Positions 45,578 through 55,469 of a stretch of 64,000 nucleotides of DNA are shown here, in pieces. Position 1 is the first letter of the stretch, and the number at the start of each line of letters is the position of its first letter. Source of the stretch: Petrolisthes cinctipes (Eukaryota > Arthropoda > Malacostraca > Decapoda > Porcellanidae); NCBI GenBank assembly GCA_033782935.1, contig JAWQEG010000082.1, positions 2,729,501 to 2,793,500 on the forward strand. The letters run 5' to 3'. Under the pieces are notes generated by a model that did not search any database, was not told the DNA's origin, and saw only the letters and a list, made by a program, of their open reading frames with translations. The position numbers and the translations under genes were made by a program.

Positions 45578-45580
45578 GCA
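45424..45580 (+). repeat. (AAT)n-(ATT)n inverted microsatellite
   Basis: AAT/AAC units 45425-45489 run straight into ATT units 45489-45513, with a second ATT block 45538-45575. The two halves are complementary and can form a hairpin. Confidence 0.9.
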
Positions 45581-45723
45581 CCACAACATACTAAGACTAA
45601 CTCGATACAAACTACAAAACAAACATTCAAACACAAGATTATAAAATTGTGGGTCGTTAATACAATGTTTGTTTAATGAACATGAATAAACACACACGTA
45701 TTTTACTGTTATATTATAACTAT

Positions 45724-45770
45724 AGTTTTACCCAAGGCCAAGGGAATTATTCCCTTGACCTAGGTTTTGC
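45724..45770. repeat. Perfect 19-bp palindrome within a longer inverted repeat
   Basis: CAAGGGAATTATTCCCTTG is self-complementary around its central base; flanks ACCCAAGGC and GACCTAGGTTT extend the pairing imperfectly. It could be a terminator-like hairpin or a tiny foldback; no neighbour explains it. Confidence 0.5.
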
Positions 45771-45779
45771 CATTGAATA

Positions 45780-46322
45780 TCTCTCTCTCCCTCTCTCTCT
45801 CTCTACACCCATACACATCAACTCAACCTCACAACACACACATGAATGATTGAATCTCTGTGTCTCTCTCTCTCTCTCTACACACACACAGACACATCAA
45901 ATCTCTCTCTCTCTCTCTACACACACAGGCATCAACTCAACCTCACAACACACATGAATGATTGAATCTCTCTCTCTCTCTCTCTCTCTCTCCAAACACA
46001 CACGGTACAGTACCCCAGAAATAAGCATATAAACACTAGGGTCAGAACAGCAGCAGGTGCTCAATTCACTATCATCACATTTTCCCGACCCCCTGCCCGC
46101 CGCTCGTGTGCTTGCAAAATATTGAACCCTGCAAGAACGAGGAAATTATATTGGTCTAGTAGTGGCAGTGGCAGTGGCTGTGGCTGTGGCTGTTGTTGTT
46201 GTTGTGAGAGTTAATTAGTAGTGGTGCATTTTGGTCCTATAATGAGGGTAATTATATTTAGCCTCTTTATCTACTCATTGCAAAGAGAGAGAGATAGAGA
46301 GAGAGTGTGTGTGTGTATGTAT

Positions 46323-46356
<34 letters not shown>

Positions 46357-46460
46357 AGAAACGTTATTAATATATTACTCTCTCTCTCTCTCTCTCTCTC
46401 TCATATACATACACATATTGTTATGACAGCCTCATAAAAGTTGCATAAATAATTGTGTTA
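45780..46460 (+). repeat. (TC)n/(AG)n region with a duplicated AACTCAACCTCACAAC unit
   Basis: CATCAACTCAACCTCACAAC...CATGAATGATTGAATCTCT occurs at about 45808-45858 and 45931-45968. More TC/AG tracts up to 46400. No gene. Confidence 0.8.
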
Positions 46461-46568
46461 CGAGTAGCCTAGTAGAATTTTGTTCCCGCACTTCGAATTA
46501 AGGAGGCGGAAGTGACGTCATAGGCGCCAAGTCTGTGGAACATTCGAGAAGCTCCCCTTGTAGGCTTC

Positions 46569-46572
46569 CCGG
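46569..46572 (+). repeat. Target-site duplication CCGG, left copy
   Basis: CCGG directly before TGTAGCAG. The right copy is split by the hAT insertion: CC at 53117-53118 and GG at 55468-55469. Confidence 0.65.
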
Positions 46573-46624
46573 TGTAGCAGTAGGAAGTGGAATGCGACTG
46601 GAACGTATCAACTGCGCATGCGTG
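46573..46624 (+). repeat. Ginger-like left terminal inverted repeat
   Basis: Ends in ACTGCGCATGCGTG; the TGCGCATGCG core is an NRF1-type site, and GGAAGTG is ETS-like, so the repeat may also carry promoter activity. Confidence 0.75.
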
Positions 46625-46781
46625 GGGATTGAAGGTGCCAGGCGCACGAGTCATGATGGCAAGAGAGCAGGGTTGCCAATTTAGCAAAAATGTACTCTTC
46701 TTTGAAGAAGATAACGACAGAATAATTGGAAAAGCTTTGTTTGAGCTAGACAGCCAAGAAGAGACAGAAAAGATAAAATAA
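46587..46781 (+). pseudogene. Short ORF starting in the left inverted repeat
   Basis: 64 codons, MECDWNVSTAHAWG from the repeat, then MMAREQGCQFSKNVLFFEED...ELDSQEETEKIK. The methionine MMAREQ at 46653 could be the true start of the transposase N-terminus. I do not recognise a domain. The repeat-encoded part recurs on the minus strand at 53102, as expected of an inverted repeat. 46782-47622 beyond has no supported exon. Confidence 0.35.
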
Positions 46782-47622
46782 ATATTGCATAATATGTGGA
46801 TAATGAGAGAAAACAAAGAGAAAAACTAGAATCAGGCAACACAAAGAAGAAAAAGAGGACGAGAGAGGGGCCGTTGAAAAGGCTATTCCCCCCAAAACAG
46901 CGATTGTAACACTGATATACACTCGCTCGGACTCACAAAAGCCGAGAAGAGTGTACTGTATAAGGAGGCGTTCATCATCTTTTGAGTGGAATGAAGCAGG
47001 CAAGTTATTTTATAATATATTATACATTAGGTACCTGTTTGAGGAGCAACCTATCAGTAGTTTTTATATGAAATTGACAAACATCTAAGGTTAAACCCAA
47101 TCAGTTTTTGTACTGTTGTTTTAGTCTCTTCTTATTTATTTATTTACTTAATTAAAGATCTACTTATCACATGGAAAGCTGAATTTTATACTATTTTGTA
47201 GGAGCTGCCCTCTCTGACATCTCTCTAGATTGTGGTGTTGAGACTAGACAGTCAAGGTATAGAGAAATGACTCTCCCATCTCCTTATTTTTTTGGTCTGA
47301 CCCTCCTGGGTGGTATATACAGTAAGTATGAATGGTACACAGATAATGGACTTCTTCACCCACATGGATAGTTAAGATAAGTTTATACCTATGGAAATAT
47401 AACTCTTAATGTTTATGAGAAAATTAAATGTTACAAGCTTCTTTGATTCTGATAATGTATTAAATCCTGTTTCTTAAGTGGTAGGGAACTGTATTTATTA
47501 AATTGGTATGTTTATAAAAAGCAAGTGAGGCGAATCTTGTGTGTGTACTTATTAGTGTGATATGGATTTTACATGGAATTTCTTAACTCACATATGTTTT
47601 ACTTTCATTATTGTACTTCCAG

Positions 47623-47817
47623 ACAAGATGCTGTATTTCAAACAAGCTGCAGATAGAAGGAAGGTCCTGAGGAATTATGATGACCTGCCCATAGTCTTCA
47701 AGTTGTACAACAGTAGTCCTGTTGGAGGACACAGTGGCTGGAATGTAACATAAGAGAACATCTCCAAGGTCTACTATTACCTATTGGAGAAGTATGACAC
47801 AGGACATCCAGCATTAT
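47623..47817 (+). pseudogene. GIN-type integrase exon 1
   Basis: Acceptor TTGTACTTCCAG|AC and donor ATTAT|GTATGT. Reads MLYFKQAADRRKVLRNYDD, LPIVFKLYNSSPVGGHSG (the His of the HHCC zinc domain), then a TAA stop (47751-47753) and ENISKVYYYLLEKYDTGHPAL. This order (RRKVL...LYHSSPxGGHSG...ISKxYYW) is typical of GIN1/Ginger integrases. Exons 2 and 3 continue in phase. Confidence 0.7.
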
Positions 47818-47981
47818 GTATGTGTGTGTGTTTCTTGTGTAGACCATAACATGACACAAATACATTGATAAGTGTATATGAATTGAGTGGGATTCTAGTA
47901 AAGTGTTCATTCAATATTGAATGCATTACTCTCTAATCCCACTGCTGTATTGCTCTCCAGTAATTTTACCATTTTTTCCAG

Positions 47982-48092
47982 ATTGCTACTTCAGTCAGTG
48001 CCAGATGTTTACAACACTGAAGATTCAGGCCCCAGAAATGTGTCCCATTAATGTCAAGGAACCCTTAGAGTTACTTGGAGTAGACCTGATTG
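47982..48092 (+). pseudogene. GIN-type integrase exon 2
   Basis: Acceptor TTTTTTCCAG|AT, donor GATTG|GTGAGT. Reads CYFSQCQMFTTLKIQAPEM (the CxxxxC half of the zinc domain), CPINVKEPLELLGVDLIG, where GVDLIG holds the first catalytic Asp of the DDE core. The codon split across the exon 1/2 junction gives Tyr without frame change. Confidence 0.75.
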
Positions 48093-48481
48093 GTGAGTAA
48101 TGTATTAACATTGTTTCATCTTTGTTGTTCAGGAGCTTCTTTGCTGTTGGTCATAATTACCCAGTTATGCATTCTTAAGCAAACAATTCCTGTTAGTCCA
48201 TCCAACCTAACCCCTGCAAATAATAACTTATGATATTATTTTATGCTGTAAATGTAGCATGCCAAAGTTTTTAGGAAATAGTTTAATTCAATATTTGTTC
48301 TGTAACCGGCTATTTTATTCAAACTGTGATAGGACTCCTTGCTTTGTGACCTTTTCATTTGTAGTGACTGTATACAAGAAGTAGAGTTCCTTTAAATGCA
48401 CAGTACAGTAGTTTCCTATCATCCCATTCATCTGAGGGCAGTTCGGAAGAATACTGCTAACATAATCTTTACATCTTTAAG

Positions 48482-48580
48482 GGCAGCTGAGAGAGACGAG
48501 AGCTGGGAATATTCTCATCTGTGTTCTCCCATGATGAGACAAGGTGCAACAGCAAGTGAAAGATGAAGTGATAAACTCTG
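48482..48580 (+). pseudogene. GIN-type integrase exon 3
   Basis: Acceptor CTTTAAG|GG and donor ACTCTG|GTAGGT. Joins exon 2 in phase to read IGQLRETRAGNILICVLP, then two TGA stops (48530-48535) and DKVQQQVKDEVINS. Matches the GPLxETxxGNKYIL block of GIN integrases. Later exons (second Asp, Glu) are not found; 48581-49200 has only a weak possible exon near 48961. Confidence 0.65.
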
Positions 48581-49202
48581 GTAGGTGCCTTGTTTTGGTA
48601 AAAACTTATATCACTGAGTATTGTCTTTTAATATTATCAGCTTCTAAAAAGTACTTGAAAAAAAGTACTGTATTGCCAATCCTTTGACATTATTTAAAAA
48701 AAAAAAAATGCATTTTATTTCTAAACATCAATAGTTTTAAGGCAAAAACAATAATCAGGGGTTCTTAACCTGGGGTTCATGAGGATTAGATATTAATTAG
48801 TTAACATCTGTATCCACTATACAACCAATAGGCTGTATAAGTGATGAAGACCTTGCCAAAGATGACCTCGGTGACTCTAAAACGTTTAAGAACCACTGCT
48901 ATAAATATTGGAGTACCTCAGTGATGAATTTTAGGACCAATTCATTTTGCTTGTTTACAGATACACTGCCGTGGACCACCACATCACCGTCGTGCAGTGG
49001 CCAAAGTACCCTGACAGAGTGAGTTGTGGTGGTGGAAGGTAGAAGGTAGTGGGTAGTTAGGATGTATACACATCATCTCTACCACCACTTCACACCACCA
49101 CACAAAATGGTAAGGGGAAAACAGATGGCCAAACTAGGACAGGAGTCCTACTCCCAGCCACACACCTCCTTTAGAAGAGTCTCCAATTACCTCTTATAGT
49201 CC

Positions 49203-49330
49203 CCCCAGTGGTGGCCGAGCACATAAGGCTCTGTGTCTGTGTGCTTAATGTCTGAGCACAGCGGTTCGAATCCGTCTGGAGACACATACTAGTGTGGTTA
49301 TGTCCAGTTTCTGTGGTGTGTAGGATTTGT
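49203..49330 (+). mobile_element. tRNA-Ser-like SINE or tRNA pseudogene
   Basis: A box TGGCCGAGCACATAAGG (49212-49228) and B box GGTTCGAATCC (49263-49273) with a long variable arm region, as in tRNA-Ser. The acceptor stem is not complementary (CAGTGGT versus TGGAGAC), so not functional. No clear tail. 49331-49699 has no gene. Confidence 0.5.
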
Positions 49331-49699
49331 TATATATATATGTATAGAGTCCTATTAATGTAGTTAATATATAACGTATAACAAAAAAATGCATAATTAT
49401 TTTGTTTAAAACATAGGTCGGAATTTAGCTAACCATCATCTAGCGCATTGACGACATTGTGCTTCGGTTTGGCCATATAATTGATTTTTAATAATCTTAA
49501 ACTTATAAGATGCACACATCATTCAGGTAAATTTGCCTTGCTTCTGCATTGTCACACTTGACTTTGACAGATATTTGTTGTTAATTTAACAAATATATCA
49601 ACAAGAGATGGAATGCTATATTTGATATTTGACAAAAAAAATTTACAGTAATACTAAGAATTATAATGTTGATTAATTTTGTCCATATTTTCTAAAATC

Positions 49700-51090
49700 T
49701 CTCTATCTATTTGTAGCTCTGACGCCTCATTCCCTCCGGGAACTCCCATCAAGGGGGTGGCCACGGCAGAAGGAGACTCTTCTGCCCTGTTTCAACACTC
49801 CCTCCTCACTTGCTCCATCCCCCCTCCCCCCCTCACACTTCTCTCTCTCACATACTCTTCCACTCTGTTCTGCCATCTAACCGGAGGTCTGCTCTCACAC
49901 CAGGTGCCACAACTTCACTATCGTACACCTTCTTTACAAACTCCTCACCTTGCATTCTCTCCACATGTTCAAACCATCTCAGTATATTACGCTTCACTCT
50001 CTCAACCACTCCACACTCAATACCAATTGCCTTCTCACTCATACCACACCTCTCATACACACTCCCATTACTTTCTCCATCCCACCTAGTAAGTTCACAT
50101 GCTCCTCTCAGATAACTCATTTCCACTGGACCTATTCTAGACTGATGAGCCCTACTCCATGTCCATGTCTCCGACGCATATGTTAGTGTTGGCAGGATTA
50201 TACTATTTCTCAGTCCCTTTTTCACTTCCATATTCACACTTCTACCCTTCATTATGCTCCCCAGTGATCCTATGACCTGCCTGCCCCTCACTGCTCTCTT
50301 CCTGATTTCTCCTTCCATGTTTACACAAAACTGTTCCCAGATACTTGAATTCCCTCACCTCCTCCATCCTCTCACCCTCTAAAGTTATCTCGCATTCCAT
50401 CCCAGTTGGCACAGCCACTCTGTAGGGTGTAGCAAAGTCAATTACTTCTGTTTTAGTCCTCTCAAATACCATCACCTTACTCTTACCAGCATTTACCTTC
50501 AGTTTTCTTCGCTTACACAAGGACTGAAACTCATCCACCACCCTCTGTAACTCCCTTTCACTCTCGGCCAGCAGCACAGTGTCATCCGCAAATAAGCTTG
50601 CAACCAAGGACCAATTGCTTCATTCAACCTCAGTTTTGCACCCAGGCCCTCCACCTTTGCCTTCATCTCTCTCATGCAACCATCCATAAAGATATTTAAC
50701 AGCTATGATGACATGACACACCCCTGCCTCAATCCTACACTGATATCAAAGGTCTCACTCAAAAAATCACCCTCGACCCTCACGCAAGCTTTTGCCTCTC
50801 TGTAGAAGGCCTCAATCCCCTCCAGCAAGCGCCCACCAACTCCGTAAATCCTTAATACATCTGTCATAGCTCTCCTATCAACCCTATCATATGCCTCCTC
50901 CAAATCCATGAAGGCAGCATACAACTTCCTACCCTTCCCAATATATTTCTTCACTATTAATTTTATTGCAAAGATCTGGTCCACACATCCTCTACCCTTT
51001 CTGAACCCTCCTTGCTCCTCACTAACTTTATTCCCTGTTACTTCTATCAGTCTCTCAGTAAGAACCTTCCCATACACCTTCCCCGGTACA
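49700..51090 (-). pseudogene. Non-LTR reverse transcriptase fragment, copy 2 (LINE-6)
   Basis: Same family as 25090-26490. It starts at the identical base (TGTACCGGGG, 51090) and ends with the same GAGCTA plus GATA-like tail (near 49715). Fragments: 50703-51077 (EEQGGFRKGRGC, AAFMDLEEAYDRVD, GLRQGCVMSS stop), 50242-50607 (SLFADDTVLLAES, LKVNAGKSKVMVFE), 49848-50318 (SETWTWSRAHQ, RWFEHVERM). At least three frameshifts. It lies inside the Ginger-like element. Confidence 0.85.
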
Positions 51091-53060
51091 CTAAGATTTA
51101 ACCCACAATTATATACTGTACCAGCTGTTATAAAAGTATGTCTTTTGAGTCATGTACAATATTAACAATTTATGACAGGAAATAAAGTTCTTTATACTGT
51201 ACTTGATGTTTTGCAAGACCCTCTAACCTTATTGTATTTATACTGTATGTGATATTTTGTCACTAATATAGTTTTATAATGCTATCATAGGGTCTCGGCC
51301 CTTCTCTGTCTGAACTCTGCGAATTCCCTACATTCTCTGTCACACTACTTAAGAGTTTTCTGTTTGAAACTAATTTATTGCCAAGCATTTAACTTCATAC
51401 AGCTCAGATACATCCCCTATCACCCATAGATTTCATACACTGCTGGAATGACATAAGACCCATTAGGGCCTGCTGATGCTAATCTTGATACTGTATACAA
51501 GAAAGAGTATAGTATTATGTAATGTCATCATGAGCCAAGTTTGCCCAATAATTCAGCTAGCTACTTAGTGTATTCATTTACTTGTGGCAAAAGAACATAG
51601 GCCTAAATAGTCAAGGTTGATCAATTTAAAAATATTACAGTACTGGTTATTTGTACATAATTATAGTACAGGCACAATCATCTCATCCTTAAGAATTGAA
51701 ATATTGTCAATCTCTACTTCTAGTCAAAGTTTAGGGAAAATTAAAATACGCCTCATTATAGGGTGATACTGGAGAGAACCTCTTGTTTCTTCACTTCTTC
51801 AATGAGTCATGCTTCTTCAACAGAGGTGAAATGAGATTCCCTATACAGTTGGTGTAAGGGTGAGGTGACCCCACTTCACACTTGCATTTTTCACTGGAGG
51901 GAAGAAAATTATGATGCAGGGAAGAATATTATGATTGCATAACCAGTCATACTGAGGCTATATTTCTGCACAAACATCATACACACTATGATGAAAGTGT
52001 TCTAGCTGTGGAGATGTGCTTAACTAGTATCTTATTTAAGGACTTAGATTTCGATTTGGAAGGTAAAGACAGTGATAGAAGAGAAAGCTCTTCGCTTCAT
52101 AGGTGGCTATATACTAAAAAAAAAAATTGCAGGAACATATCCATATTTAGGAAATAAGGCCATCAATTGTGCCACTGTTTGCTTAATTAATTAAGCAAAT
52201 CATGGACTGAAAGGATTAATAGAGGTAAGCTATGCACTATCTCCCTTCAGATAAATTTGTTCTCGGTTAAAATGAGATAAATGTTTAAAGCAGTTCATGG
52301 TGAAAGCCTTGAAGGCTCACTTATTGCTTCTCTAATAGAACGTGTGGGAATTGATTTACCCAAAGATGTAGTGTTCTGAAGTATAATATCTGTGTACTTG
52401 AGAATTAAATTAAACATCTAAACAAAATCATTGACAATTAAAGAGAAGAAGGAAGAATTTAATATACTGTATGCACTGTATATACAACAAAGTTTGTATT
52501 GATATATTCTATTAGAATATGAGAGGGTTAAGATATGTAAGCTTGTCTAGAATATCGGTAACATATATTAAGTCATATACAGCGATGATGTGATGGAGGG
52601 AGATATATATATTTATTGAGCTTGGTATGTTACAAGTACGAATGATAATTGAATGCTTATTGTAGTGAAACATGAATTATGCGAGGGAAAATAATGATTT
52701 AGCTTGTCACTGCACATTCTCGCGATCAAGGTATGTGGCACGCAGAGCGGGTGTGGTACGCAGAGCGGGTGTGGTGGTACGGAGCAGCGCTCATCATGCC
52801 CTCCTCGTACAGCGACTACTTATTTATGACATTTATTCCTTACTCGGGATATTCCATGCGCTGTTTTTGGTGCCAATCGCTTGCAAATCATATCGATTTT
52901 GCTATTTCATACATAAATATTGACATAGTAAACGAAATGCGAAATTGGAAAATAAATTACTGCTGGAGCATTTTCCCATAATAAAATACATAGGAAGAGA
53001 CGTCTTATCATAACAAAGGTCGTGTGTTTTGTGTACTGTAGCACGGTATGACATGTTGGG
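51091..53060 (+). other. Non-coding interior of the Ginger-like element
   Basis: A/T-rich with no ORF I trust. A two-to-three-copy 18-bp repeat (ACGCAGAGCGGGTGTGGT) lies at 52738-52776. Confidence 0.5.
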
Positions 53061-53064
53061 CCCA

Positions 53065-53116
53065 CACGCATGCGCAGTTGATACGTTCCAGTCGCATTCC
53101 ACTTCCTACTGCTACA
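53065..53116 (-). repeat. Ginger-like right terminal inverted repeat
   Basis: Reverse complement of 46573-46624; its last six bases plus CC were duplicated by the hAT insertion. Confidence 0.75.
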
Positions 53117-53118
53117 CC
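53111..53118 (+). repeat. hAT target-site duplication, left
   Basis: GCTACACC, repeated at 55460-55467; 8 bp is the hAT length. Confidence 0.9.
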
Positions 53119-55459
53119 CAGGGCTTCCATTCTAGGGTAAAATACCCTAAACTAGGGTAATTGGACCCTTCCTAGGGTAGTGTTTAGGGTAATGCATAAA
53201 CTAGGGTAATTCTAGGGTAATCTGCCGTCAGGCTGGTTTTTATTTAATAGTGTCCGATTAATGTACTGTACATATTATCATCCCCGTGATTTGTATGAGC
53301 ATACCCGGGCGCCAGGGATAGGGAGGTAGGGAGGTGGGTACCAACCTACTGGAACTCATGTCACTTTGATCCTTACGTAAATAGTTCGTAAGGATGAATA
53401 TTGCTTATAATCATGAGGATTTTTCCGCCTTTTCTTTTCCTTCTGAACTGTTCCCGTTCGATATTGTGTGGGTGCAACCATGAGTCATCCATAAGTAAAT
53501 ATGTCGTACGTACGAATATTCTAAGCATAACCATGAGTGCTTTTACGGCTTTTATATTATCCTATTTCGTCCCGTACGCGTTCGCTTCTGAAATCTGGAG
53601 CGTGAAGCTGTTCTCTTGATCTCTTCACAAGTTCACACACACACAGTCAGACACTTGCGAGGACGAGCCCACATAATACAGCAGCAGCAATAGTACTCCT
53701 ACCAGCTATATTCTACTTGAAGGTGGCCTCCTCCCATATAAACAGTTAACTTCATATCCATTCTATAAGGTAATTTATTATTGTATATATGCATATTTTG
53801 CTTGAACTAAGTTATGTTAACTGCGAATAAGTGAAAGAAAATGAAAATGCTATTAAGGTATATTTAGCCAAAAATAGCCTATGCTATTTAACCCTTACAC
53901 TGCCGCCGACAGCATATGCTGATCGCTACAGAGCACTCCCCAGTGCCACCGACAGCATATGCTGTTTTCACTTGTAATAATTGTTTAAAAGTGGGAATGG
54001 TAGGTTTAGGTACTTGGTGGTTACTGACAACTCACCATGGTTTGGCACCAAACACAAAACTCAGCCAGGACAGTTGTTGGAGTATAATATGAGACATTAG
54101 GTGGTAAACTTATGTTCATTGGAGCCTACTAGCCAGTATTCTGGGAGCTCGTTTTGGTTTATAACCGACCGGCGGCCGTGGTTTTTATTATTTCGTCGTA
54201 ATGCGTCTATAAATTATATGATTGGAACTTTTTATATTAGTATTTATCATTTATTATTTATATGGTGTACAGTAGGCTATATTTATATGTTTGAAAAATT
54301 TGTGTTATTGAAGACAAATTTTCTAGACCTTACTTAGAATTCCTAGACTACAACTTGGGTAAGTTTAATAGTTACAACACACTTTTCCAGTCTGAGGCTC
54401 CAAATTTCTTCACATTAAAAACTGAAACGTGTAAACTCATTAGAAGTTTATGTTCAGACTTCATGGATGTAAGTTTTGTTAAGAAAGCAGACATTTCTCT
54501 CCTTACTCCTGCTCATCCCATGTTTTCTAGTACTTTCGTCCCAACTGAGAATATTTATCTAGGAGTGAGTGCATCAACATCAGTAAATAATATGAAAATA
54601 TCAGGAGCAGCTACTAAAGAAGAACTTTCTCAGTTTCAAAAGTCATGTCAGTCTTTCCTGATAGAAGCTGTACTCCAAATCCAAAAAAGATATTCCTTGA
54701 ATGACAAAATTCATGACATAGTAGCCTGCATCAACCCACACTCTGCTTCTACCCTTAACCCTCCCTCCCTAGCATTTTTATTTGATGAACTGCCCCAGTT
54801 ACAAAAATTTGCTGACAAAAAGCTTGTGGATGAAGAGTGGAGACTACACTACTTGGATGAGGAACTATCTAAACAACTAAATTTCATGCAGTACTGGAAG
54901 ATAGTGTTAAATAGGAAAAATGATGCAGGCCTACAATGTTACCCTAATTTATCAGATGTTATTTCCACTCTCCTTTCACTACCTTTTTCAAATGCTGCTG
55001 TGGAACGTTTTTTCAGTCAATTAAACATAACAAAAACCTCATTAAGAAGCTCTCTCAAAAATTAAACAATATGTGGTCTCATGCATGGAATTTATTACAT
55101 GAAACGCCTTGGTTTTGATGACAATATGCTAAAAGCAATGAATAATGTTTAATAAGAGTGATGCTACATGTTCTGAGGCTGCAAATATGTAAGTCTCCTG
55201 GAGGTGTTACAGTGTTAGCAGATAGAGTATACAACTGCATATTTCTAAATAAAATACCCTTTAATTTACGCGGCATTTGTTTTTTTCCTGTATGTGTGGG
55301 GGGAATGTTTGGGGGGGGGGGCAATATATAAACTTATGTATGATAGTGCATGAATCAACAATTTATGGACAACTTCGACAATCTAGGGTAAAACACTCGA
55401 ATCTAGGGTAATATCGACGAAAATCTAGGGTAGGATTTCATCAACTCATGGAAGCCCTG
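53119..55459 (+). mobile_element. hAT DNA transposon with complete ends
   Basis: The 12-bp terminal inverted repeats CAGGGCTTCCAT / ATGGAAGCCCTG are perfect and flanked by the 8-bp duplication GCTACACC. Subterminal CTAGGGTAA motifs occur five or so times in the left 110 bp (53133-53222) and three times at the right (55382-55436), all in the same orientation; these are candidate transposase-binding sites. Total length 2341 bp. Only the C-terminal part of the transposase remains recognisable. 53230-54300 is mostly non-coding and includes two CAGCATATGCTG palindromes (53910, 53953). Confidence 0.9.
54310..55152 (+). pseudogene. hAT transposase, C-terminal part
   Basis: The frame is open from about 54310 (RPYLEFLDYNLGKFN), has LFQSEAPNFFTL, and ends with the hAT dimerisation block LSDVISTLLSLPFSNAAVERFFSQLN. 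This corresponds to the LSxPxSxAxxERxFS signature that holds the catalytic Glu region. A TAA at 55063-55065 interrupts the last segment (GLMHGIYYMKRLGFDDNM, end 55152). The BED zinc finger and the catalytic Asp residues are not found in the degenerate upstream part. Non-functional. Confidence 0.85.
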
Positions 55460-55469
55460 GCTACACCGG

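Larger units (their letters stand above)
46573..53116 (+). mobile_element. Ginger-like DNA transposon with GIN integrase pseudogene
   Basis: The left end TGTAGCAGTAGGAAGTGG... (46573-46624) and the right end at 53065-53116 are about 52-bp inverted repeats, identical by eye. They give TG...CA termini, and the flanks read CCGG on both sides once the hAT insertion is taken out. Inside, on the plus strand, lie three phase-consistent exons of a GIN-type (retroviral-like, DDE) integrase. Ginger elements are DNA transposons with such integrases, terminal inverted repeats and 4-bp duplications. The element also contains a tRNA-like SINE head (49203), a nested RT fragment (49700-51090) and long non-coding stretches (51100-53060). 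It is not autonomous now: the catalytic core is missing or stopped. Confidence 0.7.

Noticed and set aside
46460..46800. Host housekeeping-gene promoter (CRE, NRF1, ETS)
   Set aside because: The NRF1/ETS part lies in a transposon inverted repeat duplicated at 53.1 kb, and no host exon follows.
48961..49021. Fourth integrase exon after TTTACAG
   Set aside because: Translation does not resemble the integrase core in any phase I could fit.
49203..49290. Functional tRNA-Ser gene
   Set aside because: Acceptor stem halves do not pair.
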